Source of the DNA: Amyelois transitella
Lineage: Eukaryota > Arthropoda > Insecta > Lepidoptera > Pyralidae
DNA: 64,000 nt
Direction: 5' to 3'
Assembly (NCBI RefSeq): GCF_032362555.1
Contig: NC_083517.1
Coordinates: 4,608,001-4,672,000 of the forward strand
The translations under genes were made by a program, and so were the position numbers. Positions 16,263 through 29,223 of this stretch are shown here, one piece after another (position 1 is the first letter of the stretch; each line of letters begins with the position of its first letter). Below the pieces are notes generated by a model. The model was not told the DNA's origin. It made no database searches and saw only the letters and a list, made by a program, of their open reading frames with translations.

Positions 16263-17460
16263 ATCAACCTTTAAACTTGCAGCCTGCCCACGGAAAGAAC
16301 CCCACCGAAGTATTGCGACATGCGGATGGTGATTCGGAGTCCTGAATGACGACGGAAGCTCTATTGGCTCAATTCGTAATAAGGAGCTTTCTCAGGGTCA
16401 AATCTACGTCAGAAAGGAGCGACTTAAGCCATGTGGCAAGAGGATAATATCCTTTAATAAGGTGACTCCACTAACTTCTGTCACGTATTTGTCTGTAGTC
16501 CTCCAAAGCAGTTTATATACAGAACTTTCAAATTTGATGTTACTTTGTGGGGTTATTCATGAACTTAGAGCATTCGTTTTATCTTCAGACTTTTCTATAA
16601 AAAAGCTCATATAACCCACTGGTTAGTGGCCACAAATGCGATAACGGCCGATGAATCTGATATCACTTACCCTGACGGCAATGAACTCTTTGCAGATTGC
16701 AATACACATCCTTATAACTGAATAAAATTGTCTTTTTATTCAGATTTTTAACGTATTGCATTCACCACAAAACAAAGACATACCTACTTACCTATACGAA
16801 CAAAGCAAAAATTTTAAAGAAATCAACCGAATTAAAAAAAATTGAGAGCTAAAAATAATCGAAATTTAAACTAATAATACGTCGTACCTAGGCGAATAGT
16901 GGATTCGTACCTCTACTACCTAAATCAAATCATGAAAAAGATTTGCATTCGGCTATGCAATTCAGATAGGTACAATAAATATATAATATTGAAATAAATA
17001 TTTTTTTTAAATAATAAATAAACAAAAAGACATTTTTTATTCAATCCATTCGGCAATCGTTAATACCAGTTAATAATGCGCCATCAGAGAAATTTTGACA
17101 CTCTGTTTTGGTTGCTATTTCCAGGGTATTATATAAAATTCTTTGCCGGCAATTGTACACAAATAAGGTGCGGCAAACGAGAAAAGATATTCACACTTAA
17201 TCACACTAAAATATTTTGGAATGTTCATCATTACATAATAATTTTATAACATTCAATTCACACATGACGACCGATATAACATTGGAGATAATTTCGTAAT
17301 TTTTAGGGAGTTATCAAATTTATTATGATATCTTTTGTAAACATTGTACATATTTAAAATCCTTGTTCGCCTTTTTTTCAGAAGTAGGGATACTTAAATA
17401 AAAAATGTATTAGCGAACACGCAGGCTAACTTTTTTTCTAGTTTACTAGTTATAAATAAT

Positions 17461-17684
17461 ACATACATACATATAATCACGTTTATATTTCTTGCGGGGT
17501 AGACAGAACCAACAGTCTTCAAAAGACTGAAAGGCCACGTTCATAGAATTGAGATTCAAATAGTGCAAGATGGCTAGCTCATCGCCAAGTATATAAGCCA
17601 ATCCCTTAGTCGCTTTTTACGACATCCATGGAAAAGAGATTGAGTGGTCTTATTTTTTTTTCTATTGGTGCCGGGAACCACACG
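17461..17684 (-). mobile_element. Rep-A SINE-like element, near full length, inverted
   Basis: Begins in an ATAC microsatellite tail, then AATCACGTTTATATTTCTTG, the CAGTCTTCAAAAGACTG hairpin, AGGCCACGTTC, GTCGCTTTTTACGACATCC and ends TGGTGCCGGGAACCACACG. Confidence 0.75.
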
Positions 17685-18184
17685 TTTGTTTTACATAATA
17701 GATAAATCATTTTCTTATGTCCACTTTTTAAAGTTACAATAAATAACTTTTTATTAGTCTATGCTTGTTAAGCTCAAATGACATATATACTCAAAATGAA
17801 AGATTTCTAGGAAATAGATAGGTAATTTATAAAAGTAAATGTTAAGTGGGATGTATTGAATGTTATTCTCGAAAGTTTTGTATCAAGTATATAAGATGTA
17901 ATTTTAAACACATGCAAAGGAAAATTATAATTATTGTATCAAAAAAGGTCGTTTTTCATTTTATTCCTATTTCCCTTCACTGACAGGTTATCATCATAGT
18001 AGGCTCTATTGTTGAGGATGAGTCCAGGGTCCGTCGGAGACCAATCTAGGATTGAAGAAAATTAGGTACCTAATTCTTAGGAGTGATCCCCGCCTGAACT
18101 CCGTCACGTTATTAACAAGAGATCCTAATCCTGTTTGCAATGGTATTTGCAAGCCTTTTTTTGCCTTAAGAAAAGGATTACATT

Positions 18185-18256
18185 GATCAAATCTTATTAC
18201 ATCCACGGGAAACTGATGTAGTGGTCCTATATTCTTAAGCGCAGGTAACCACACGC
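18185..18256 (-). repeat. Rep-A 5' end fragment, inverted
   Basis: Contains TTACATCCACGGGAAA, GTAGTGGTCCTATATTC and a GGTAACCACACG end. Confidence 0.45.
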
Positions 18257-19239
18257 ACGACAGAGCAGTTTCAAATATATATCGTACCTAATATCTAACA
18301 CTTTCTTGTAGCCATGTGCAAAACTGTCGAATTCATGTCACAACTCAGGCGTACTTAGTAGGATAAATGTTTATATGTATCACATTTTTGCATGTCTGCG
18401 TGTATTAATAGCTGTAGGAGTCGGGCGGCGCGACCTTGTGCTCGAGACGATCTCTGTACCACGACTCGCAATTTCTCTTATAGATCATGGAATTAAATGG
18501 TGAACTGTATGGGAGAGATATTGAAGAAGGAGGAATGAAATGAAACGTACTCGGTTGTAGGACTTTATTGCTTGTTTCTGAAAAAAGAGTACTTAAATGC
18601 TAGAGTGTAGGTAATATTTTTATAGTAACTAGGAGAAAGAGGAGCAAGCTAAAGAATTTGTACAGAAGATGGAAAATGTGCTATGATAATGAATTAAGAG
18701 TGATTGCGAATAACAAAGTGTATGGAACGTTGCATGTCTTTAAAAGCAGTCAGAAGTTCTAACTGCTTATAAAAATGCATAGACTTGACATCGTTAAAGA
18801 TGATATGCGTACCAATTAATGGTCTTAGAAGACGTTGCTGATCGGATATAGTAAATAGAAAAATATAGGAAGACTCCAAGCCCCAAAGCATAGGGGCGAA
18901 GGGTGCAACTGTGTTGTGAACACGCAAAATAATATGACAGAAAGAGTTAATTTTTTTATATTTATTTTCGATCCGCCCCGGCTACGGACGGGAATTCAGT
19001 TAAAAACCGCATGGCTAGTAATCCATGGTAAATTCCATCTAAACTCCTTTTCAGATTTTAATGTTAGTCATAGATTATTTATAGAAGAGTAACTATTAAT
19101 TGGCAATTCTTTGTGTATCGTGGTACACAGGCAGCGGACTCCGTGCGCCGCACGCCCGATCTCCAATTCTGCAGTGATAAGTTCATCGACACTGACAAGG
19201 ATGTGCGAAACGGAAATAGAGGCTACAATAATTATTTTT

Positions 19240-19290
19240 TTGACCAACTAGCTTGCCGGCGACTTCGCCTGCGAATATTGTCCTCATCAT
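19240..19290 (-). repeat. LINE/RTE-like 3' tail fragment, inverted
   Basis: ACTAGCTTGCCGGCGACTTC followed by GCCTGCGAAT resembles the reverse complement of the GAAGTCGCGGGCAACAGCTA tail at 48400-48424. Confidence 0.4.
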
Positions 19291-20218
19291 CCCGGTCACG
19301 TCGTCACAACATTATGGGGCTAAGGAGGAGCCGGGGGCATGCTAAAGACGGTGATCTGACTCTTGTCTGTTTTCCTCAACATTTGCAGGAGAGCCTAGCC
19401 CATATTGGATCATGGTTATCTTATTCAATTTCCTGAATACACAAGATTCCTTAAGATGTTTAACTTTGTTGGTACATAAACGTACCTATCCACTCTCGTT
19501 GGAAGAAATGAAGGAAACTCTGCAATGTTTATACAGAAGTTAATGAAAATGATTGAAATCCGTGAAATAAATTCTTTCAGACATTTTGTATGAATATCCA
19601 ATGAGATTAACATGTGTGTTTAACAATATAAATTAATACTAATAAGTAATTATTTATGAAACAAATACAAGTAATGTTATAACTTTTGTCGCCGTCTTCA
19701 CCTATAATTTTTCCAACTTCTAGGTGTGATACACACATATAATACTGAGAAACCTACACACATTTAAGCTATCAGAGAGCATACCGCACCACCAGTCACC
19801 ACGAAGGCCACCTAATCATTGTTAAAATAGATTGATTGATCTTTAAGAACTATCTTCTTAAGACTGTTAAGGCTTCTGTAAATACTAACTTTTGGATAGC
19901 AACAGTTTACAGAAACACGTTACTCTTTAAATAAAGCACGTATCGTCGAATAAAAACCCGGTTTGATTTCAAAATAAGTTGTAGAGCTTGATGACTGACA
20001 AAACAAACAGCGACAAGGTTAGATTCTAACATAATATTTACCTATCACCTCAGGAACCTCATTCCCAAAGCATTATTATAGTGGGAGCGACCAAACACGC
20101 AATGATGAAAGAGAAAACCTATCTAAAATAAAGTTTTTCCCATGAAAAAAACTTTTGTTGTGTGTACAACAGTGTTTCTGTAAAATATTGCTCGCTAAGA
20201 TAGTTACTTATGGTCAGC

Positions 20219-20343
20219 TTCGTGTAAAAACCTGACTCACCCAATTAGGATTCATGGATAGAGATCGGGGTATTTCAAAGTCATACCCTGGGCTCCTCCC
20301 CAGAGTGGTGAGGATGCAACCGGGCCTAAAGCCCGGAGGAAGA
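20219..20343 (+). repeat. Rep-D dispersed repeat copy
   Basis: TAAAAACCTGACTCACCCAA, GGATTCATGG, TACCCTGGGCTCCTCC and GAGGATGCAACCGGG align with 9763-9876. It ends CTAAAGCCCGGAGGAAGAA. Confidence 0.65.
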
Positions 20344-21824
20344 ATAGTTACTAATGGTTACGGCAGGACCCTTATTTCAATTTCTACGTTTATTATGAAT
20401 TCGCCCCGTTTCGCCATTTTTACAGGAAACGATGATTAAGAATTAGTAGAATATTAGATATCCATCTTTGAAACACTTACAAAAAATTTGATTCGAAGTA
20501 TGGTCAAAGTCTTTTTGCCATTTTCGTCGTGAAAAGTTAATAATTCATGAGATTTAATACCGCATTTTTTTGCAAGAGTAATCCAAAAAATGTGCCGACT
20601 GATCCACCCTGTGGAAATAGGTCAGATAAACTATCAATTTGACATCGTGAATTATGGTTTGATTGGTAACCAGTTGCTTGAGAACACGGTATTACTTAGA
20701 ATAAGATTTAAGACTTTTAGATCTTACCTAATTCACCGTTTTAGCAAAATTCTCCAATAAAGAAGATCTGACTGACGCTGATGTGTGTATATCGTCTGCA
20801 CTGCTGCCCATGACAACAGAGACATTTAAATAATTTGCTTTGTTATAAAAAAATATTATGCCCATGACTTTCTCATGAAGAACAATGGAGATGTAAAGTC
20901 AAAAGAGAAACATAAATGTTATTGGAAATTTCAAGTGAAGGCTAGTTTATCACAACCAAAACCAAGAAGACAAAATAAACCTTCGAAATGAATCAAGTCA
21001 ATTAAATAAGCAGGCACCTTGTAGATTTTGATGCAGTTTAAATACCTACATTACCTACCTAGATTTTTTAAAGTTTGTATTGGCTTATTTACATATAGAT
21101 TTTTATTAAATTGTAGGTTTAATACAAATTATGGCTATAAAAAGAACACGTCTGCTTTAGGCATTCTGTGTGTGACACTTTTGCAAATTTATGGATAAGT
21201 CGTCTAAAGTAAACCAGTACTTCTCAGGGTAACGCCAAAGGTTCATTGCCCCAAATTGCTAAAATTAACTCCGAGATGCGTCACTTGGTTGGCTGGTGGC
21301 AGTGGCAGATAAAAAATGGCGAATGAGATAGGCAGTGGTTCTAAGTGATTTTGTAACCCACTAGTTACCAAGAGTCTTCCAGGAGAAGTTTAAGTAACAA
21401 TATTTGTCTGCTTTTCGGGACTTAAATAGAATCTGCTTAAACAATTTAACTACCTACCTAATTATGTTCAAAAAACGGAAATCAAGTTTATGGTTTAAAC
21501 TGTTATACCTAAACGAGCTCACTGTTTCTAATCGTATTACTCAGATTTATAATGTTGTTTAAAATAATCATGCTTAGGTACCTTCGCAACTAAGTACCTA
21601 TAAGACATCAGTCGAAGGCACAGTACCTTTGTGCCATAATGGCTTCGGAGTATGGGTTCTGCTTATTGTTTTTAAATCTACTTTTAAATTAATAGGAGTA
21701 AAATTTTTTGCGTAGATTTTTGATTAAAACTAGTGATCGTGGATTATGTTGGAGAGGAGAGCCTGCAATACTTCCCGAGAGAGGCCGACAATCACCCACA
21801 ACACCTATTACCACAGTTTTTTTT

Positions 21825-22065
21825 TTTTAACGTGTGGAAAGACCTTCGTCTACCCGGCCGGCTACGGGAAGCCGGACGGGTTATGTGTGGCTTGAACCCA
21901 CTAAAACCACACGGGGCCATCGCCTACCGCTTCTTTGCCAGGAGCATGAGCTGCCTTCGCTCATATTCCTGACGCGGCGGCCGCTTCCACGGCGGCCTCG
22001 GCTCCGGCCGCTCTCCACGGAGCGGCCAGCGGGGTGACCCTGTTACCACCGTGACGTAACCTCCC
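21825..22065. repeat. GC-rich block of unknown origin
   Basis: About 230 bp of GC-rich sequence follows a T-tract (21822-21829). It contains a CCGGCCGGCTACGGGAAGCC palindrome-like segment and repeated GGCGGCCGCTTCC/GGCGGCC motifs. Frames are open on the plus strand but show no recognisable domain. It could be a piece of a GC-rich retrotransposon. Confidence 0.35.
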
Positions 22066-22140
22066 TTAAAGTCCTGTTAGTAAGGACTTGGGACACTTGA
22101 AACAGGAACTTGAGACTGGTAAAATATAAGCTATATTAAC

Positions 22141-22224
22141 AGTGGCCTATCAGTCTTTTCAAGACTGTTGGCTCTGTCTACCCCGTAAGGGATGAAGACG
22201 TGATCATATGTATGTATGTATGTA
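22141..22224 (+). repeat. Rep-A 3' half
   Basis: GTGGCCTATCAGTCTTTTCA, AGACTGTTGGCTCTGTCTAC, GTAAGGGATGAAGACGTGAT, then TATG repeats. Confidence 0.7.
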
Positions 22225-23854
22225 AAATATAAGCTCCTGAACATATAATTCCCTATTTCTATGCTACTGAAGACATTAGATTGCCACAATGAGAAAAGAA
22301 GAATTTGATTTTCTTTCCCATTGTACCAGACGCATGGGATGCATGAGGGTTACTATACAAAATAGAAACAATTAAGTCAATGGCGTTGGGGAGCTGACTG
22401 CATGAGTTTAAAACAACTTCTCATAATAAAGGTATTAAGGAATGGAAGTAGTATAGAATAGGATAAGTATATATAGGTAGATATAACATCGATTTTCCAG
22501 AGATTATGGCAAAAAATCTTCATAAAAACGGTAGAACTAGGCAGGCTCATTTTGCACTTAAGACGAGTAAGTACTTGCGTTACTTGCAATCAATATTAAA
22601 CCTATCTAAGTCGCGTGCCAGGCAAACGGGCGATAATTAAACTGAAAAAAGCGCGTCACGGGCGGCGGCCGCGTGCGCGCGCGCCTTTTTTCCAGTAGCC
22701 TGTGGTGCATAACCGGAAACCAATGCACTTTTTGCATTAAGAGCAATGTCCGTATTAATCTTAGCTATTTGTAATCAAGAACGATATCAGTGGTTAATAG
22801 TAAACAAGCAGTTCGAAGACAGTTGGCAAAAATTACCTACATACTTACTGATGGACTGACTGGTATCTACAAAACCGTTGGCGCAGATGTAGAAGTAAAG
22901 GTCCCTAATTGTTATGCACCTATCTCTTTAATGAACAATATAGATCACGGTTAAAAATTAAAAAAAAAAATAATGAAAATGGACTCTATGTCTGTCTTCT
23001 GAAAAAAATATTTAAGTAGGTAGGTATTTTTTAGCAATAAATTTCCTTTCATACGTAAATGAACTAAAAGTCAATAATGAAAGTAGGTAGGTACTTCCTA
23101 CGTTGAAAACCCTAGACTAAGTGGGGAAGCAAAAAGAAAGAATTTATCAGTTGATAAATTCTTTATTGCCCTTCTCTTTATAGAATCCCAGCTTTGTCTA
23201 CAACTATCACCTGCTATAAGCACATTTATTCCGTTTGAAAAAAGGGTTCACAGTTTTATTGAAATTGAAATCGATACAGATGCTTTTGAGGATCTTTACC
23301 TCCGAACCCTTAGAGTTAGATATTTGAAACTTCAGTTCAGACACAGTTTGTGTCCTTAACCTCTATCACGACTTTAGTAAAATTCATGCTTATTCAACAG
23401 GTTTATTCCCGAAGGGAGCTCTAGGTTTCGAAGCAAAATTTTTGTACGCGATCCTTCATTCGAATTTACATTCAGTCTTAAAATATTCGTGATATTCCTA
23501 GCGTGTCGATTCCCAATCCAAATTATGTGCCTGTTAAAGCAATGAAATGGCTCACAAGTTCGTTTAGCAGTAAATTGTGGGTCAGATAAAGGGTGTCACC
23601 TTCTGAATGTCGTGGGCCGTGGGTTCGACGACACCTGAGAGAGTGACCTTCCAGATACAGACTTCAACGAACCCGTACAACCATTGTGGGGGAGGTTTAA
23701 ATTAGAAATATAAGACTAAGATTATAAATGCGAAACTTTAGGTTGAGATGAATATTGTTGATGAGGTTTAATAGACTAATTGGATTTAAAGATTTACATC
23801 CAAGTTTTCAAAATATAAGAGCTTTCTTAGCCATATTATAGGTATTATATGTTC

Positions 23855-24045
23855 AGGGTGGATAACCCTTATCACTTAAGGGTATGAAAAATAGATGTTG
23901 GCCGATTCTCAGACCTACTCAATATGCTCACAAAATTTCATGAGAATCGGTCAAGCCGTTTCTTTCAAGAGGAGTAAGGGAACGATCATTGTGACACGAT
24001 AATTTTATATTTAAGACGAGAATTTTATATAGGCATAAGATATAG
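23855..24045 (+). repeat. LINE-like 3' region
   Basis: Contains AGGGTGGATAACCCTTATC, CCGATTCTCAGACCTACTC, AAAATTTCATGAGAATCGGT and CAAGCCGTTTC, ending GTGACACGATAATTTTATAT. I recognise this as a common insect non-LTR or helitron-like 3' consensus but cannot assign the family. Confidence 0.55.
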
Positions 24046-25439
24046 TATATTCAGATGTATACATTTTCGAATTGCCCTCGTTTAGTGTTAAGGTGGTGTA
24101 AAATAACAGGACCCATTCTCTATGTATTTTATAAGTATACCTAATTTCAGGACCTTTTTTCGTCTTCTACTTACTTACTCGGTGGGGTTACACATATTAT
24201 ATACACAATACAGTAGGTACTCTCATCTTTGTGTGTACCCCGCCTACAGCCTCCACAGAAATGTTTCATAGCCCGGGATCCAAAGGGTTTTCTTCTTTTA
24301 TAGGTAGGTTGTTAGCTGATACTGGCAAGTTGATAAAGCGGCCGCTGGCCGATGTTTTTTTTCGACCTGCACTGCACCGTTCTCTTGTAACCCCATTCTT
24401 AGGTTTTTCTACCGTCACTCGCTCTGTTGAGCCACTGAAAAAAAGCAATAGCGTGCGTCACACTGGATGCTCAGGAATCCCCAACAATTATTGTAATGCA
24501 TTATGGTCTATTCTAGTAACATGCAATTAAAAGCTACCTGCCTTTAATGCCTAGGCTCGTGCTTAGTTTTTATATGTTTGATATTGTTTTGTCAAAAATA
24601 TTATTATCCAGGGAACTTTTGTACTAGGTAGGTACGCTAGGTTACTTATTGCTTTTTAAAATGTACTTACTTGGGTACAGTAATAGGTTATACCTTTGTA
24701 CGATTCATCTATACCTACTAATATTATAAAGCTGAAGAATTTTTTTTTCATTGTTTGTTTTATCGCGCTAATCTCAGGAACTACTGGTTCGAATTAAAAA
24801 AAATATATTCTTGTGTTGAATATAGATAATAAAAATGAAGAAATCTTTCTTTCTAAATTTTCATCACTATAAGAGGCCTTTCATTTTCGTCTTTGAGCCC
24901 TCCCAGTTGCACTTTATTGGGTTTCGTTCGTCTATCAAGTCGGTGGCAGTGGCTCTCATACTTGCATAACATCGGTATATCTAACTACTAATGGAAACCT
25001 TCTTGCATATTATTATACCCTGAAATATACGTGGTGGAATGCAATGCGACCCTATGATGCCCTCAAAATAGCAAGAGGGGTACGTAAGGGGTTTTGGTGG
25101 GTAGGCCGCCTCTTTAAGTGCCAGGAATCCCACATTTCCCTAGGAGGATATTCAGAGAGCCGTGCCGGAGTGAAAAGGTCGCTACAGGAGTTCCCCAACG
25201 CAGCATGCAGTGCAGCAGCGTGATATTGTAAAATTTTTAAAATGGCAGGGTCACATGCCAAAATTAAGACTCGCGAGTCTTAAAAGGGCGTATACCCGAG
25301 AGTGCGTTATGAATATCATTGACATTAGCATTATTATTTTTCAACGAAGAAAATAATTTTTGGAACATAATTTACGAAATATTAAGTAAATACTGATGGT
25401 AAAGAAAGATATGACGTAATTAGTTCAAACTATAAACTT

Positions 25440-25519
25440 GGCTTATCAGTCCTTTCAAGATTGTTGGGTCTGTCTATCCCGCAAGGGATGCAGACGTGAT
25501 TATTTGTAAGTATGTATGT
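25440..25519 (+). repeat. Rep-A 3' half
   Basis: GCTTATCAGTCCTTTCAAGA, TTGTTGGGTCTGTCTATCCC, GCAAGGGATGCAGACGTGAT. The closest element upstream of the RNase T2 gene. Confidence 0.65.
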
Positions 25520-25904
25520 TAACGTACGCAGGGTTATTCTCTCTATAGTTCACTAAGTAAACTGTACCTCAAAGGCATAGTTAAAAATATATCCTACATT
25601 CAGTTAAAACTCGTGAGTCTTAACTTGCCACGCCACCACGCCACCGTATCATTTCTATTTTACGTATAATATTTCTATGAATAACCGCAGTTTCTTTGCC
25701 TTTCCAAAAGCTATATTAAAAAATTAAATGACACTGACATGACACGATGAGCACCTGAGCTGAGTTGAGGTTGACGTTGACTAAATAAAGCTGTTTTGTA
25801 ATTATTTTGCTGTTGATTTTATATTTTTAATTTCCCATTACGTTTTAGATTATAAAAGCAAAATTTGTCGTAACTATACGTAATAGTGCTACTCTGTTAC
25901 AACA

Positions 25905-27159
25905 ATGTATGCCAAGAAATTTGTCGCCTGCTTTCTTACATTATTGAAGTAAGACGTGGTACATGCATTATATTTTGATGATAATTCATTTGACGTGTGT
26001 CGTAATAATAATGTTTTGCTACTATTTCAGTTTTGATTTCGTTCAACCAACAGTTCTAAAGGAAGATCATCCATTCGATCTTGTTATATTCACACAATTC
26101 TGGCCACAGACTGTTTGTAAGGAATGGAAAGAACACAACCCTTCACACACTTGTGCCATGCCAGCCAAGAAAGATTCATGGACAATTCACGGCGTATGGC
26201 CCACCAAATTAGGCACTAAAACTCCAGCATTTTGTAATAGAACATGGTTATTTGATCCAGAAGAAGTTCGTCCCATTGAAAAAGATTTGTTAGCAATGTG
26301 GCCTAACATAGAAGTTGGTTAGTATTAAGAAAAAATAAGTAGAGATATATCTTTAAGATTCCACTTGTCTGACAACAGTTTGTCTAGTACAAACAATATC
26401 TAGCTTAATTTAAACTTCCTACTCAGTTTTTTAGTTTAGATGATTTATTTATATTATTTGGATGATTCTAACATTGATAGGTACCTGATAAATTTTGAAC
26501 TCTTATCATACAAAAAAAAAAGGAATTTAACATTGATAGCTATAAGGAGTAAAAAATATAGACTATTATCATCATTTTAATCTTCAGCAAGAGATAATAA
26601 ACAAGCTGTGACTTTCCTTTTATATATTTGTTATTCCTGTTTTACTGTGTTCCATAATAATAATTATTCCTGCAACATTGTTTCAGAATCTGCATACACA
26701 CTGTGGGCGCATGAATGGAACAAGCATGGAACTTGTGCTGCAGTACTGGAACCCTTAAATTCACAGCTCAAGTACTTCCAACAGGGTTTGACTTGGTTAC
26801 AAAAATACTTTATTTATGATATTCTCAAAGAGGCTAATATTGTTCCATCCGACAACAAGGAGTATCGTATTGAAGATATTTATCAAGCTGTATTAAAGAA
26901 TGTTAGTGTGCGTCCAGCAATAGAATGTGATAGAGAGCATGGTGGGAATTTTATTGTTGAGGTGAGACTATGTTTCAGTAAGAAGTTGGAATTAGTTGAC
27001 TGCGATGGAATAGCTTTCCATGATATGGAGGAATATGGATCAATTTTGACAAACTGCAACCCAAATAGTGGTGTTTATTATCTTGAAAATGCAGTACCAA
27101 AAACTGTTTATGTGCAGTTGTACAAATTACTATCTTGGCTGCAGTGGTTTACTTTGTAA
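25905..27159 (+). CDS. RNASET2: Ribonuclease T2 (secreted acid RNase)
   Basis: Three exons in phase: 25905-25948, 26031-26317 and 26687-27159, giving 267 residues. The start at 25905 is chosen because the 44-nt first exon ends in a clean GTAAG donor and supplies a hydrophobic leader (KKFVACFLTLL). A later ATG at 25963 lies in the intron. Both T2 active-site blocks are intact. CAS I shows FTQFWPQTVC then SWTIHGVWP, with His about residue 68. CAS II is WAHEWNKHGTC, with His119, Glu120 and His124. Cysteines and N-glycosylation sequons (NRT, NVS) fit a secreted or lysosomal enzyme that cleaves single-stranded RNA through 2',3'-cyclic phosphates. The C-terminus ends in an aromatic and hydrophobic stretch. 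A poly(A) signal AATAAA lies near 27534. Length matches animal RNASET2; the Drosophila counterpart is RNaseX25. Confidence 0.93.
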
Positions 27160-29223
27160 ATATTTGGATGTGATTAGTACCTATTTATTTTATTCAACAT
27201 TTGTTGATTTTAAGCATGAATTTTAAAGAAGCAACAGTAATTACCACCCCTTCAAAATATAACCCCTAATACTACATTTAAATGTATGTAGCACTGCATT
27301 CTTTAATTAAACATGGTTATGACAGATTATGCCAATTTCTTTACATGTCAGTAACTGATCATCATATATAAAATATCTAAATACGTAAATATATTTTTAT
27401 GAATATTATTATAACATTTTCTTGTTGTAACTTAAAGCTTATTTACAAAAAGAAGAGACAATAACTTTCTTACCTTTTATTATTTCAAGAAATGGAATTA
27501 TGTATTCAACAGATTTATGGAACTTCAACTTTCAATAAAAAAAAATTCAGTGCACTTATGATTAATATTTAGAAAAAAACTATGAGGTATTTTGTAAAGT
27601 CTATCTATAAAAAGTGCCTAAACACAATAAAACATACAGTCAACTGGGGCTGGGGTAGACAGAGCCAACAATCTTGACTGATAGGCCATGTGTTCCTGTC
27701 TTCAACGCAAATTAGTATTAAATATTGACACTGCATAATATTTTTGTAGTACCAAAACTTCTGAACTTTATAAATTTAAGTAAAGCTTTTTTGTAAATGA
27801 AATAATTTTGTACTTAAAATCGATTTGTTTTTATTATTAGCCTAGTCACTGTGTAAATTTTATATAAATTAAATATTAAAGGCTGGTATTTATTTTTATT
27901 TTAGAATCTCCAAATGGGGTATTTTTCAAAAGCATTTTTATCAAATGGATTTCAGTCGTGGGGTAATGAGTGAGGTAGGCGAGTTGGATAAAAATAATTG
28001 TGCAACATACCTACATATACTAAAAATATAACCTAACCACTATTTCTTACTTATTCAATAAAACTAACTGAATTAAGACTAAATACTTTGTAAACTTTTT
28101 CAGCCCCCGTACTATCGCACACGCAATGCCGTTTTTATCGCGCGTACAACTATCACTGTGCCGTTTCACGTCATAATAAGAAGCAAAACAGCGATAGTTT
28201 TTCTAAAAACAGTGTCGCGCGTGCCTTGTTACGGAGACAGGATACCAATTATTTTACAAAAAATTTTAACAGATGTGACTGCGACTTTATCTGTGGAAAT
28301 TCCAAAGAGACAGTTGCAGAGGATTTTTGTTTGTACAATGTTAAGTAATTAAATTACAAGAACATATAATATTGTTTATTTCGCAGATTCCTACACATGT
28401 AGCTATGATAAAATAGTTTAACAAATTCTACAAGAATTGTGTGTGTTGAAATTAATTCAAACTTTGTTACACTGTCATTGGAAAAAAAAATTAATCAAAA
28501 GTAAAAAAAAAATTTAGTGAAATTTTCTAAGAATTAAAATATTGAGTAGGTATTCTAAAGAAAAGGCAAATTACATTCAAGGACTTTAATTTTAGATTTT
28601 TTAACAATTGAGTCACCCCAATGGTCAGACCGACACCGATGCGTAAACGCACCATTCACTAACATGTCCAACTTTTATGGCCAAAACAGTTTCAAAATGA
28701 CCAATATTCAAAAATGCTCACAGGCAAAACACCTACTACATACAATGTTAATTAAAATTAATGAATGAGAACAATTTAATATCAGTCTAAACTAACGAAC
28801 AGGGTCCATAATTAACCTCATGTCGTTATTTCATTGTTGCGTTTATAATATATTACCAATCAATTATCAAAAATTTCCATTAGTTTATAAGCATATTATG
28901 TATAAATGTATTTTACTTGTTATTGATGCACTGGAATAGAGGAGTCCATTAACTAGACCGCTATCTGTATCTAGTGCCTGGAGATTCATTTATTTTAAAT
29001 ATTTTGTTCCAACAAATGGGACTTGCCCATGAATTTAAAGAAAATCTATTGTTGGAGCCAAAATTGTTTATGTTATGTATGGACCGTGGTTCCAGTTGAT
29101 AGTGGTACTAGTTAACGAACTCTCCCAGTAATACACTGACTTAAATACCACGTTGTTTTAGATGTCCTTTAGCTGGCACACTTCGTAAAACAGTTAATGC
29201 CGTGAATAAATAGCCATTACATT
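27160..29223. other. Intergenic, AT-rich
   Basis: Holds the 3' flank of RNase T2 and the downstream flank of the minus-strand UBX gene. A short inverted Rep-A fragment is at 27640-27691. The open frame at 28158-28352 has no family signature. I see nothing else. Confidence 0.5.
27640..27691 (-). repeat. Rep-A fragment, inverted
   Basis: GGGGTAGACAGAGCCAACA, ATCTTGACTGATAGGCCATG. Confidence 0.5.

Larger units (their letters stand above)
3261..25904. other. Gene-free interval with repeat fragments
   Basis: No spliced or single-exon gene could be supported on either strand. Open frames here are short, lack family signatures and mostly fall in repeats. Named repeats and GC-rich blocks inside are listed separately. 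The rest is AT-rich unique-looking sequence in which I see no structure. Regulatory DNA or noncoding transcripts cannot be excluded. Confidence 0.6.

Noticed and set aside
25963-26030. In-frame upstream ATG as start of RNase T2
   Set aside because: It lies within the intron. The ATG at 25905 with a clean donor at 25948 provides a signal-peptide-like start.
28158-28352. 64-codon plus-strand open frame between RNase T2 and UBXN1
   Set aside because: No recognisable domain, no splice partners, and length near chance expectation.
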